In this document: positions 52,693-62,389 of the stretch, one piece after another
Layout of the letters: each line of letters opens with the position of its first letter
Position numbering within the stretch: position 1 is the stretch's first letter
Assembly (NCBI RefSeq): GCF_002836595.1
Contig: NZ_PJBB01000003.1
Location: forward strand, 2,107,001-2,171,000
Length of the DNA: 64,000 nucleotides
Origin: Tenacibaculum sp. Bg11-29
Lineage (GTDB): Bacteria > Bacteroidota > Bacteroidia > Flavobacteriales > Flavobacteriaceae
Direction: 5' to 3'
Position numbers and translations under genes: made by a program
The notes under the pieces: model-generated
Told to the model about the DNA's origin: nothing
Databases searched by the model: none
Seen by the model: the letters and a program-made list of their open reading frames with translations, nothing else

Positions 52693-53124
52693 ATGAAATT
52701 TTATCAAAAAGAAATTCAGTTAAGAGAGTATCCAAGAGGTTATCATTTAATAACAAATAGCATACTCGAAGTTATTCATGAAATTAATGAAATTAAAATA
52801 GGGCAATTACAAGCTTTTATAAAGCACACATCAGCAAGTTTAACTATTAATGAAAATGCTGACCCAACAGTTCGTTTAGATTTTGAATCGCATATTAATA
52901 AAATGATTCCAGAAAATATGCCATATTATAAGCATGATTATGAAGGTTCCGATGATATGCCAGCACATATTAAAAGCTCTATATTGGGGTGTGAAGTGCA
53001 AATACCTATAACTAATGGGCAATTAAACTTAGGTACTTGGCAAGGTATTTATTTAGGAGAACACAGAAACTTTGGAGGAAGAAGGAAAATAGTAATTACA
53101 GTTTTTGGAACTTCTAATATATAA
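52693..53124 (+). CDS. YjbQ-family protein
   Basis: 143 residues, UPF0047/YjbQ family: IKHTSASLTINENADPTVRLDFE, then LGCEVQIPITNGQLNLGTWQGIYLGEHR. E. coli YjbQ has weak thiamin-phosphate synthase activity; the physiological role is unclear. Alone, convergent with the giant ATPase gene. Confidence 0.92.
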   Translation: MKFYQKEIQLREYPRGYHLITNSILEVIHEINEIKIGQLQAFIKHTSASLTINENADPTVRLDFESHINKMIPENMPYYKHDYEGSDDMPAHIKSSILGCEVQIPITNGQLNLGTWQGIYLGEHRNFGGRRKIVITVFGTSNI

Positions 53125-53127
53125 TTA

Positions 53128-53166
53128 AACAAACAAAGCATGTTTATAGATAATGCTTTGTTTGTT
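53128..53166. terminator. bidirectional terminator hairpin
   Basis: AACAAACAAAGCA (53128-53140) and TGCTTTGTTTGTT (53154-53166) are perfect complements around a 13-base loop, between two convergent genes. Confidence 0.8.
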
Positions 53167-53207
53167 AATATATCATCTAATTGATTTTTGCATAGTAAAT
53201 CTAAAAA

Positions 53208-56200
53208 TTAACTTTTATCCAGTCCTTTTTGTAATACTTCTTTAATTCCTTCCAAGTTTTCGGTAAAAGCCATCATTTGACTTAAAACTTGTGCCATTTC
53301 ATTTTCGTTACCAAAACCTTTAAGTTTATTATTCTTTACAAACACTTGTTTTATAGTGTTCCAGCGAACAGATTCTTCTTCAGATAATTTATTTATAAGC
53401 TCTTTGTATTTTAATAAATTTGCTTCAGCGGCAGAAGTTAAGGTTTGAGATTCACTTTCATAATGAGATAAAATTAAACTATTTAATTCGTCATCATTCA
53501 TTATAGGTACTATTTTAGCAACCAATTTATTCATATCACGATAAGAACCTTGTAGTTTAAAAGAAGGCTCAGTCCTGTAAGAATCGTCCATTGCGGCAGA
53601 CTTTATATAAGCCTGATTTACTTTCATTATCGTATTTCTTACAATAATTACTTTTTCTAATACAGCTACATAATCTTGTACCTCTTGCTTTGTATGATTC
53701 CCTTTTAAATTAACTTCTTGTGTGTTATTTTCAATTTTATCCACTAGTGTATAGATATCTTCAAAAGCTTTACTACCTAATTGATGTAATACAGGGTTTG
53801 CAGTTAAAGAGTTCTCTATTAAACTTAATTTAAATAAATGAGCAGTATCACCAATAATATCTCCTAAGTTGTAAATATCAGCTCTGTTGGCTAACATATC
53901 TGGTATTTGAAACTTATCACCACTTTCGGTATACGGATTACCAGCCATAATTACACAAAACTTCTTGCCACGTAAATCGTATGTTTTTGGATTCCCTTTG
54001 TAAACACCTTCGATTTTACGGGTACCATCAGAAAGAGAAATGAATTTTTGAAGAAATTCAGGATTACAGTGTTGTATATCATCTAAATATAACATCACAT
54101 TATCCCCCATTTCTAGTGCTAAATTTAATTTTTTTAATTCCTCTCTAGAAGCTGAATTGTTTGCAGCCATTGGGTCAACAGAAGTTACTTCATGACCAAT
54201 TGCAGGGCCGTTTATTTTCATAAACACCAACCCTAATCGATTTGAAATATATTCCATTAATGTGGTCTTTCCATAACCAGGAGGCGATATTAATAAAAGC
54301 ATTCCCATTCTGTCAGTACGTTTATTATCGCCAACAGTACCTAATTGCTTTGCTAAATTATCTCCGATTAAAGGGAAATAAACCTGATCTATCAATTTAT
54401 TTCTTACAAACGATGATAATACACGAGGTTTAAATTCTTCTAGCTTTAAATCGTTTTTTAAGTCGTCAGTTACTAATTGTTTTGTTTCTTTATAATTAAG
54501 GTAATTAGGAACTTCAATGTTTGTAAAATGCTTTAAGCTTGCTGTAAACTGATGATAGTTAAATGTAAATTCACTATTAATTAGTGTTGAATGTTCTCCT
54601 ATTACGTCTTTTAAAACTATAATAGGATTTATGTTATTAACTTTTGAAACAGAGGTGTCTTCAAAAAACAAAAGACAAACTATTTCGTGAATATAGGTTT
54701 CGTTATCAAGGTTTGTTGCTGATATATAAGAACTCACCCATTGTTTTATTAATTGAATTTTGGCAACATAATTGGTTAATTTTTGAAAGCCAGATTTAAA
54801 GGTATGTAAAGCATCTTGTTTTTGTAATGCTTTTATAAACTCCTCTTTTATAAGAGAGGCATTGGTGCTAATATGAAAAGAATTATCTTGTTGCAATTCA
54901 TTGAATAAGTAGTTTGAAATTTCTTTACTTTCATCTTTTGCATATAAATGAGATACTTCTGAAAAAGCAACAATTTTACTAGTTAATTCATCGATTATAA
55001 AATCATATTCTTTACTTTCTGGGAAAACATGAAGTACTTCACCAGAAGTTTTTATAGCGGTATTGTATGAGTCTTGCTCTTCTTGTTTTAAATGATGCCA
55101 AAAATATTGAGCATAAGCTCTTGTATCAGGAGTGTAAATTAATAAGCCAAGTTCGTTATGTTTGTGTACTAGCGTGTGTAATATTTTACTAGCATCAATA
55201 TCATGAACTCCTTTAATGTAACCTTCTGAATATAGATTACTACTTCCTTTTTGAATTACAATTAATAATTCTTTTTCAGTCTTATTGATTAATTCTTTTT
55301 CTGGGAAATTTTTAAATATTTTATAAGCTAAATATGCTGCACGATAAATAGTTTTATTTTCAGAAACTAATTCTTGATTCCAATATTTTTTAGAGTTTAT
55401 AAGTGTTTCATTATTTATTTTCTCATAAAAATTGGTTCCCGTCAGGTGATAATATAAATCGTTGCTTTTGTAAACGATCGTTAAATCTAATACTTGTCTG
55501 TTTACACCAAATTTATGTTTACCAAATTTTATAATGTTCTCGCCATCTTCATAAAGCTCTTGTTTATCTTTTAGTTTTCTAATGGCATCTTCTTTGGCAA
55601 CTTTTAACTGTGTTTGTATTGATTCTGCTTTACCAATATCATCTAATTCTTTTAGTTGATTAACAATATCTCTTACTTTGTTAATCATTAGATCAGCAGC
55701 AAAATAACCGTTGATTTCTTCATTAGAATTAAATGTTTGTGCTTTTTTAGCAACACCTTTTAAAATACGTTCTGAAGCTGTTTGTAAAGCGGTAGTTTTT
55801 TTATTACGTTTCTCTATTAACGCATTTTTACGTGCATCAAAAGCATTGTGAATTTCTTCACGTTTTTCTATTATTTGAGTGATAAATTCATCGTAATCGG
55901 CAAATTTACCTTCCAACTCTTCAAGTTGAATAGAGGTTTTAGTAAGGTATTCATCACATTTTTCTGGCGTTGTAGCCATGTCTATGTAATTGATGATACT
56001 TTGATCTATTAATTTTAATTGGGCAATAAAATCAGCTTTAGCTTCTGTACTACCAAGTGTTTTTATTTTATTTTTTATTCCTGATTTTAGTTGATTTAGC
56101 GTTGCAAAAATCAAAGAAATATTATCAATTATTTTTGTTGATTGTGAAGTGTCTTCAATTTCTAGATTCGAAACAATTTCAATCAATAATTCTAAATCAG

Positions 56201-58067
56201 AAGTTATTTGATATACTTCTTTTTCTAATTTTTTTACTTCAATTACTTTTTTAATAGCAATAAGCTCTTCTTGTTTTTCTTCTGCTCTTTTATGATAAGG
56301 TTGTAAAGCTTTGTCGTTTAATAAAAACTGAACACAGCGTTTAGAAATTAATGTGTTTTGCTCAGAAATTTGTTCCTCTAAAGCTTTTAGTTGCTCAGGA
56401 TTTACATAGCGAATATCATGTAAACTAATTACCTCTCCTCTTAAAGAACGAAGTAGGTTTAAGAGTTGTACAAAATCATCAATAACTTTAAAAGAAGTAC
56501 TTCGTATTTTACTAAATAGCGTATCTGATTTTTCATTGATGTTTTGAGTTTCTTTAGTTGCTTGTTTTTTTAATTGTACAACTTTTTCAAATTCATCAAT
56601 AGCGGCATTTGCTGCCTGATTTATTTCTAATACAGGAAGATTTAATTGATGTGTTTCAGCTTCAGGTAACCAATAATAGGTGTCATTTATATCTTTAGAT
56701 TGCTTTGCTATATCATCATAAAGCCCTGTGTAGTTATCATCTTTGTTAAGAAGTGTAATTAGTTCATGACATTCAGCCATGGCTTTTACAATATCCTTAT
56801 TTCCTATTTTATAAAGTAAGCTGTCTTCGTGTTGAGAAGGCATAAGATTTCCTTTTAAATAAGGAGTCTGCCAAATCTGAACGACATGATGTTTTGTTTG
56901 TTCGTTTTCAGTTTTAAAATAACATAACTCGCCATTTTCTAAAACAGTAAAACCATTACAAATAATAGGCGTTTTTACTTCTTGCGCAATGATGTTGTAA
57001 GACATTAAGATGTATAAACCACGTATGGTTGCGTAAAAAACGTATAGGTAATCTTCACCATTTGGTGAACTTAATTTTTGTTGAAATTTAACGTTTTTAG
57101 TGTCATTTTCAAATAATTTGTACTCACCAGTTTGTAAGTAATATCCGTTAGGAAATATGATACCCTGATCGTCTGGTAATTGAACTGCAGTATCTTTAAT
57201 ACTGTCAATTTTTTTTACTTCTTTAATTTTATGGTTATACACAAAATACCTGCTTTCTTCTTGAAAAGGTTTTACCTCAAGAGCAAGAAGGTTACCTAGG
57301 TCGGCATATCGAAATTGACCATCATCTAATGTTTGATCTATTTGAGTTACAGGTTCGGAAAGGATTCCTTTTCCATCATCTGTGTTGTCTTCAATTTTAA
57401 TGGTTAAATCGCCACCAATAGTTTCAACAAAAATTTTATCTAAAATAGAAATATGTGAATGCTTACCATAGCGATGCATGTCACGTGTTACTTCCTTCCA
57501 TTGAAATTCGTGCTGAGTAGGGTACTTATATTCGTGTTCGCTTCGGTTATCAATATATTTTAGTTGGGTGTCGTTAATTAGCCATTTAAAGGTTTTAATA
57601 TCGCTATTGCTTTCGCTTAGCTGAAAAACCATGTGTAAGTAATTATCGACAACAGCAAACTTAGAAAATATAGTGTTTCTGTAATATTTATATAGGTTTG
57701 TGAAATCTTCTAAAAATGTAGGATCATTTAATAAATCAAGATTTTTTGATTGAAAATGACTGTCTTTATATTCGTAAACGCTAAACACGTCAGATAGTTT
57801 TATATCTGTACGTAAACCAAAATGTACGTTGTAACCAAAAATAGAAATATTACTTAAAGAAATAATATCTCTAGCAATACAGTTGTTATCTGTATTGATA
57901 CGGTCGTTAGAAATAAGTTTGGTTTCTATCGTACCAAAAACATGTTTTCTTGCATCGTTTAATTGCTGTAATCGTTCTTGTAGCTCTTGCTTTTGTTTTT
58001 GCAGTCTACTTTGAATAATTTCATACGTTCCGCCGTCTAATTGTTGAGCTGTATTTTGGTTTTCCAT
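53208..58067 (-). CDS. giant AAA ATPase of the 'DNA repair ATPase' (DUF3686-like) family
   Basis: 1,619 residues. N-terminal coiled coil (KQKQELQERLQQLNDAR), a long middle part with propeller-like and coiled-coil stretches (residues ~480-870), and a C-terminal AAA module: Walker A LLISPPGYGKTTLMEYISNR near residue 1,260, Walker B NVMLYLDDIQHCN near 1,325, sensor-like FCVIMAGNPYTESG near 1,380. The family name 'involved in DNA repair' is historical; it is regularly found beside flotillin and PspA genes, suggesting membrane work. Separated from flotillin by a hairpin at 58185. Confidence 0.85.
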   Translation of the reverse strand: MENQNTAQQLDGGTYEIIQSRLQKQKQELQERLQQLNDARKHVFGTIETKLISNDRINTDNNCIARDIISLSNISIFGYNVHFGLRTDIKLSDVFSVYEYKDSHFQSKNLDLLNDPTFLEDFTNLYKYYRNTIFSKFAVVDNYLHMVFQLSESNSDIKTFKWLINDTQLKYIDNRSEHEYKYPTQHEFQWKEVTRDMHRYGKHSHISILDKIFVETIGGDLTIKIEDNTDDGKGILSEPVTQIDQTLDDGQFRYADLGNLLALEVKPFQEESRYFVYNHKIKEVKKIDSIKDTAVQLPDDQGIIFPNGYYLQTGEYKLFENDTKNVKFQQKLSSPNGEDYLYVFYATIRGLYILMSYNIIAQEVKTPIICNGFTVLENGELCYFKTENEQTKHHVVQIWQTPYLKGNLMPSQHEDSLLYKIGNKDIVKAMAECHELITLLNKDDNYTGLYDDIAKQSKDINDTYYWLPEAETHQLNLPVLEINQAANAAIDEFEKVVQLKKQATKETQNINEKSDTLFSKIRSTSFKVIDDFVQLLNLLRSLRGEVISLHDIRYVNPEQLKALEEQISEQNTLISKRCVQFLLNDKALQPYHKRAEEKQEELIAIKKVIEVKKLEKEVYQITSDLELLIEIVSNLEIEDTSQSTKIIDNISLIFATLNQLKSGIKNKIKTLGSTEAKADFIAQLKLIDQSIINYIDMATTPEKCDEYLTKTSIQLEELEGKFADYDEFITQIIEKREEIHNAFDARKNALIEKRNKKTTALQTASERILKGVAKKAQTFNSNEEINGYFAADLMINKVRDIVNQLKELDDIGKAESIQTQLKVAKEDAIRKLKDKQELYEDGENIIKFGKHKFGVNRQVLDLTIVYKSNDLYYHLTGTNFYEKINNETLINSKKYWNQELVSENKTIYRAAYLAYKIFKNFPEKELINKTEKELLIVIQKGSSNLYSEGYIKGVHDIDASKILHTLVHKHNELGLLIYTPDTRAYAQYFWHHLKQEEQDSYNTAIKTSGEVLHVFPESKEYDFIIDELTSKIVAFSEVSHLYAKDESKEISNYLFNELQQDNSFHISTNASLIKEEFIKALQKQDALHTFKSGFQKLTNYVAKIQLIKQWVSSYISATNLDNETYIHEIVCLLFFEDTSVSKVNNINPIIVLKDVIGEHSTLINSEFTFNYHQFTASLKHFTNIEVPNYLNYKETKQLVTDDLKNDLKLEEFKPRVLSSFVRNKLIDQVYFPLIGDNLAKQLGTVGDNKRTDRMGMLLLISPPGYGKTTLMEYISNRLGLVFMKINGPAIGHEVTSVDPMAANNSASREELKKLNLALEMGDNVMLYLDDIQHCNPEFLQKFISLSDGTRKIEGVYKGNPKTYDLRGKKFCVIMAGNPYTESGDKFQIPDMLANRADIYNLGDIIGDTAHLFKLSLIENSLTANPVLHQLGSKAFEDIYTLVDKIENNTQEVNLKGNHTKQEVQDYVAVLEKVIIVRNTIMKVNQAYIKSAAMDDSYRTEPSFKLQGSYRDMNKLVAKIVPIMNDDELNSLILSHYESESQTLTSAAEANLLKYKELINKLSEEESVRWNTIKQVFVKNNKLKGFGNENEMAQVLSQMMAFTENLEGIKEVLQKGLDKS

Positions 58068-58184
58068 GCTTTTTTTGAGTCAAGATTTTTTAATCAAGCA
58101 ACAAAAACATTTAAAATAGAAGAATGAAGTCGTTTCTTGAGTAACCTAGTTAAGAGAATTTTCAAATAAATGAAGATAAAAAAT

Positions 58185-58211
58185 AAGCGCTTAAGGTTTA
58201 CTTAAGCGCTT
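58185..58211. terminator. terminator or attenuator hairpin between flotillin and ATPase genes
   Basis: AAGCGCTTAAG (58185-58195) pairs with CTTAAGCGCTT (58201-58211), flanked by A and T runs on both sides. Reading on the - strand it would reduce transcription from flotillin into the ATPase gene. Confidence 0.8.
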
Positions 58212-58222
58212 TTTTCAATGAG

Positions 58223-60292
58223 TTATGATAATTTTTTATCAGATAAACCTAAGCCTTTTGCAAGGTTAAATAGATTACCGAAAAGTGTTTGCTCATCAGA
58301 ATCTACAGATTTACTCTTTAAATCCATTAATAAATTAGCAATAGTAAGATTTTTAACATCTTCAGATGAAATACCGTATTTGGTAGCAAACCCTTTTACT
58401 TTTTCTAATAAATTCCCTTTTACATCGTCACTTCCTAAAATAGCATCTTTTACATCTTGAATATTATCACTATGCTTAACCAATCTATCTACTCCTTTCG
58501 CTTTTGTTATTTGACCTATAATTTGATCGAAGAACATAGTTTCTCCACCAACAATATCAATATTGGCAGCTCTTAATGCATCACCAATAACTTGTGCTTG
58601 TGCATCTGCAATATCTTTCTGAACATTTATTTCAGCAATATCTACTTGTAACTCTTTGTCTAAACGTAGCTTGAACTCTTCATGGTCTTTACCAACACCG
58701 TCTAGTTTTTTCATAGCTTCCGCTTTTTCTTCAATACCTGCTGCCTCTGCTACCGCTTTTTCTTTAATAACTTCGGCTTCTGCTAAACCTTCTGTTTTAA
58801 TAGCTATGGCTTTTGCTTCAATACCTGCTGCTTCTGCTTTAGCTGTTTTTTCAATAATTAAAGCATCTACAATTCCTTCACGTTCATGAGCGTCAGCTTT
58901 CGCATGCATAACTTGTGCTTCAGACATACCCATAGTAGCTTCTTCTTTAGCTTTTGCTTCTGCTAATGTTTTACGAGCATCAGCTTCTTTAATACTTGCT
59001 TCTTTTTGAGCTTGTGCTTCAATATTAATTTCTTCTGCTTTTTGTTTTGCAGCTTCTTTTTGTGCTTCGGCAGCTTTAATTGTTTTAATTAATGATTCTT
59101 CAGCCTCTCCTTCAGCAACGGTAATTTTTACTTGTTTATCTCTGTCAGCAGTTTTAAAAGCTTGAATATCTTTCATGTTTTCTCGTTCTTCAACAACACC
59201 TTTTTCTAAGGTTACACGATCACGAATAACATCTTGAATATTTTTCTTTTCTACTTCAACTACTTTTTCTTTTTCAATTTGAGCCAAGGTTACTACTCTT
59301 TCACGTTCGGTTGCCTCAAGCATACGATCTTTTTCTACACGCTCTATTTCAACAGCTTCAGTTCTTTCTTTATTTTTAGCAGCAACAATAATTTGGCGCT
59401 CCATATTTTCTTCTGCTACTTTTACTTTTTCTTCTGTAATAATTCGTGCAGATTCAGACTTTAAGCGTTCTTCTTCACCAACTTTTAATATCTCAGATTC
59501 TTCACGTGCTTTAATGTTTGCAATTTCACGTTTTTGTTGCTCTTCTTTTTCAGCTAATTGTTTGTCTAATTCTAAGATAGCTTCACGGGCTTCAACATCT
59601 TGTTTACGAATTACTTTTTGCTCATCACGCATAATTAAATTAGACTTAATGTTTTGTGCGGCAGTTAATTCAGTGATTTTCTTAATACCTTCAGCATCTA
59701 AAATATTATCAGCTTTTAAGAAAGAAACGGGTGTTTGTTCTAAATAATCAATAGCACAATCTTCTAAAGTATATCCGTTTAAATCGGTGCCAATAATATC
59801 TACAATTTCATCTCTAAACTCACGACGCGCTTCGTATAATTCAATAAATTGAAATTTCTTACCAACAGTTTTTAAAGCTTCAGAAAATTTAGCTTCAAAT
59901 AATTCTTCTAAAGTAGTGTGATGAGAAGCCCTTTCGCAACCAATAGTTTGTGCTACTTTCTTTATAAAATCTACTTCGTTATTTACACGTACAAAAAAAG
60001 CTACTTTAATATCTGCTCGCATATTATCTTTACAAAGAAGACCATCATTTCCTAAACGTTCAATTTGGATTTTCTTTACTGAAATATCCATAATTTCTAC
60101 TCTGTGGAAAACAGGAACTACATACATTCCTCTGTCTGTAGCAACTTTGGTTCCTTTAAAACCAGTACGTACCAAGGCTTGTCCTTGTGGTACTTTTTTG
60201 TAAAACATTGCAACAATAGCAAAGTATAAAATGATTAAAAATAGACCTAGTCCTAGTGCAATAGATGCTATTTGTATTAATGTATCAGTCAT
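58223..60292 (-). CDS. flotillin-family protein (YqiK-like)
   Basis: 689 residues: N-terminal membrane helix (IALGLGLFLIILYFAIVAMFY), SPFH/band-7 domain (KVPQGQALVRTGFKGTKVAT), then a very long Ala/Glu/Lys-rich coiled coil (residues ~220-560) as in flotillins, and a C-terminal ~120-residue globular part. Scaffolds membrane microdomains. 18 bp downstream of the OB-fold membrane protein, the YqiJ-YqiK pairing. Confidence 0.92.
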   Translation of the reverse strand: MTDTLIQIASIALGLGLFLIILYFAIVAMFYKKVPQGQALVRTGFKGTKVATDRGMYVVPVFHRVEIMDISVKKIQIERLGNDGLLCKDNMRADIKVAFFVRVNNEVDFIKKVAQTIGCERASHHTTLEELFEAKFSEALKTVGKKFQFIELYEARREFRDEIVDIIGTDLNGYTLEDCAIDYLEQTPVSFLKADNILDAEGIKKITELTAAQNIKSNLIMRDEQKVIRKQDVEAREAILELDKQLAEKEEQQKREIANIKAREESEILKVGEEERLKSESARIITEEKVKVAEENMERQIIVAAKNKERTEAVEIERVEKDRMLEATERERVVTLAQIEKEKVVEVEKKNIQDVIRDRVTLEKGVVEERENMKDIQAFKTADRDKQVKITVAEGEAEESLIKTIKAAEAQKEAAKQKAEEINIEAQAQKEASIKEADARKTLAEAKAKEEATMGMSEAQVMHAKADAHEREGIVDALIIEKTAKAEAAGIEAKAIAIKTEGLAEAEVIKEKAVAEAAGIEEKAEAMKKLDGVGKDHEEFKLRLDKELQVDIAEINVQKDIADAQAQVIGDALRAANIDIVGGETMFFDQIIGQITKAKGVDRLVKHSDNIQDVKDAILGSDDVKGNLLEKVKGFATKYGISSEDVKNLTIANLLMDLKSKSVDSDEQTLFGNLFNLAKGLGLSDKKLS

Positions 60293-60310
60293 AGTAATTA
60301 ATTAGTTTTT

Positions 60311-61033
60311 TTAGTTAGTATATTTTTGTGCGTAATAAAATGTTTTATCTTGACTCTGTTTGATAATTAAGATAGATTCTCTAAATTTTATAGCTTCTCC
60401 ATTTAAAGATTTAATATTGATTGATAAGTGATTTCCGTCTGCAAAAACTTCAGCAGAACCTAGTTTTGTATCAGAAATATTTGATAAGCAAACACCAGTT
60501 CGTCCAATTATATCTGTAGGTTTATCTCCATCTTGATTTAAGTTTTTAAAGAAGCTTTTAAAAGGAGTGGTAAATATTTTGGTGATAATTAATGAGGGGA
60601 AAAAGCCTGCTAGCATTAATACAAAACCAAAGCTATTGTTAAAACTATGGGTTATTACTGTACTGGCAGCGGTGAAAATCCACCAAATAAAAATCCAGCA
60701 AGTAAACGTAAACATAAATGGCAGGCCAACAAAATTGAAATATATTAATACTATTTGCCACCATTTTAAGGGTTTTCTCCTTTTACCAAGAATATCCTCT
60801 TTATTAACTTCAGTATTGGCTACATCATGAAAATCAACATTTCCACCTTCAATACCGGTATCAATATCTATATCCGCGTCAATATCAACGTCAACATCGA
60901 TATCAACGTCAATATCTAAGTCGAAATCAATTCCTGAAACCATAGTAACTACCCAATAAATTAGTAAGATGATTACTAATATGGTTAGTGTGCTATTTAC
61001 ACTCGAAAATATTATGTCAGTAATAGAGTTCAA
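60311..61033 (-). CDS. YqiJ/NfeD-like membrane protein with Asp-repeat loop
   Basis: 240 residues: first membrane helix (LTILVIILLIYWVVTMVSG), then an alternating Asp/hydrophobic run at residues ~35-60 (FDLDIDVDIDVDVDIDADID), then two or three helices, and a C-terminal OB-fold-like domain (DIIGRTGVCLSNISDTKLGSAEV). NfeD-type partners stabilise flotillins. The Asp run might bind cations outside the membrane. 2 bp from pspA. Confidence 0.85.
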   Translation of the reverse strand: MNSITDIIFSSVNSTLTILVIILLIYWVVTMVSGIDFDLDIDVDIDVDVDIDADIDIDTGIEGGNVDFHDVANTEVNKEDILGKRRKPLKWWQIVLIYFNFVGLPFMFTFTCWIFIWWIFTAASTVITHSFNNSFGFVLMLAGFFPSLIITKIFTTPFKSFFKNLNQDGDKPTDIIGRTGVCLSNISDTKLGSAEVFADGNHLSINIKSLNGEAIKFRESILIIKQSQDKTFYYAQKYTN

Positions 61034-61035
61034 TA

Positions 61036-61749
61036 TTATATGTCTTTATTATTTAAACCTAATTGTTCTTTTAATTTAGCTAAATCATTATCAGCATTAT
61101 TCTCGGTAAAATCAATAGCGTTATTTAATTCGTCGTCGATAGATTTAGAAGATTTTGCCATGTCTCCGTAAGCTTCAGCTAATGCTTCTTCTTGGTTAAC
61201 CTTGTCTTTCATTCTTTCTAACATAGCTACTGTACTCGAATTATCTATTTCAGCCATTTGCTTATTTAAGTTTTTGGTTGCTTTAGATACTTTTACGCGA
61301 GCTTTTAATGTTTTTAATTCATTTTCCCATTTATTAATGTTGTTTTTAATTTCATCAACATTATGTTCTAATTGAGTAACGGATGTATTTAATTTTTCGG
61401 CTTCTAATTGCGAGTTACTTGCTTGTTTATTAGTTTCTTCTTTCTTAATAAGCGCTTCTTTAGCTAAACGATCGGCTTCGTTACTATCTAGGTTTCCTGT
61501 TTTTGCCTTTTGCAGTATTAAAATTGCTTTTTGTTGATAATCTTCAGCTTTAGAGGTGAGTTCTTCTAAATCGTTTTTGGCTCTAATAGCTAAGGCCTTT
61601 ACTTGTGCTAAAGATTCTAAGCCTTCTTTTAAATTATCACGTAAATCTCTAATTCCTTGTTCTGTCATATTAATAGGGTCTTCCATTTTATCAATAGCAG
61701 AATTAGTTTCTGATTGCCCTATTTTAAATAATCGTTTAAATATGTTCAT
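61036..61749 (-). CDS. PspA/IM30 (ESCRT-III-like) family protein
   Basis: 237 residues, almost wholly helical: amphipathic N-terminus MNIFKRLFKIGQSETNSAIDKMEDP, then EQGIRDLRDNLKEGLESLAQVKALAI and long coiled coils. PspA-type proteins coat and repair stressed inner membrane. Followed by the YqiJ-like, flotillin and ATPase genes. Confidence 0.92.
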   Translation of the reverse strand: MNIFKRLFKIGQSETNSAIDKMEDPINMTEQGIRDLRDNLKEGLESLAQVKALAIRAKNDLEELTSKAEDYQQKAILILQKAKTGNLDSNEADRLAKEALIKKEETNKQASNSQLEAEKLNTSVTQLEHNVDEIKNNINKWENELKTLKARVKVSKATKNLNKQMAEIDNSSTVAMLERMKDKVNQEEALAEAYGDMAKSSKSIDDELNNAIDFTENNADNDLAKLKEQLGLNNKDI

Positions 61750-61754
61750 ATCTT

Positions 61755-62150
61755 TTAATATTTTGAAAATGTTATTATCTGTTCAGAATATTCACTTAGT
61801 AACAAACTTAAAGAGTTTAAGCTACCTTCTAGCTCGTTTAAATCTAAGTTTTCTACTTGTAAAGTGTCTCTGAAAATTACTCGTTCACCTGATTCGTCTA
61901 AAACAAAGGCACCGTGAATAATATCTCTATTTTTTTTAAGTAAACTTTTAAATATTTCTTCGCTAGGTTGGTTTACTTTAAAGATAAATTGTTCTAAAAT
62001 AATTATTGGATCTGCTACACCGATAATTAAGTTTTTAATTCCGAAATTTTCTTTTTCTATAATTAAAATTCCATCTTGTTCACTTTCTTTAGTAATGTTG
62101 AACTTTAATTGAAGTAAAAAATCTTTAGTTTTGGTAAAGTATGGGTTCAT
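61755..62150 (-). CDS. YbjN-like protein, first gene of the PspA operon
   Basis: 131 residues from the ATG at 62150 (NPYFTKTKDFLLQLKF). Alternating strand/helix pattern with DGILIIEKENFGIKNLIIG and LEGSLNSLSLLLSEYSEQI, like YbjN or secretion-chaperone-like small proteins. Assignment tentative. 5 bp upstream of pspA, so co-transcribed. Confidence 0.65.
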   Translation of the reverse strand: MNPYFTKTKDFLLQLKFNITKESEQDGILIIEKENFGIKNLIIGVADPIIILEQFIFKVNQPSEEIFKSLLKKNRDIIHGAFVLDESGERVIFRDTLQVENLDLNELEGSLNSLSLLLSEYSEQIITFSKY

Positions 62151-62320
62151 TAGCAATTAATTAAGTAGTTAGTATCATTTTCTTTTAGCGATGCTAATAT
62201 TACGAAAAAGTTTTGAAAACTACGCTTGTAATGTAGAGTGTAAATAGTATCATAAATATTTTTTTTGGTTAGTTATTAATTTTTTTTCAATTTCATCTAA
62301 AAATATTAGCAATAAGTGAA

Positions 62321-62336
62321 AATATTAGCTAATATT
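62321..62336. promoter_or_regulatory. palindromic operator candidate in divergent promoter region
   Basis: AATATTAGCTAATATT is a perfect 16-bp palindrome. Half-sites AATATTAGC recur at 62302-62310 and as ATTAGCAAAAT just before the XRE start. It sits between the divergent YbjN/PspA operon and the XRE gene, so it may bind the XRE protein. Confidence 0.5.
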
Positions 62337-62389
62337 GTTAGTGTAAAGATACAAATAAATGTAGTATTTGCAAATAAAATTAGCAAAAT

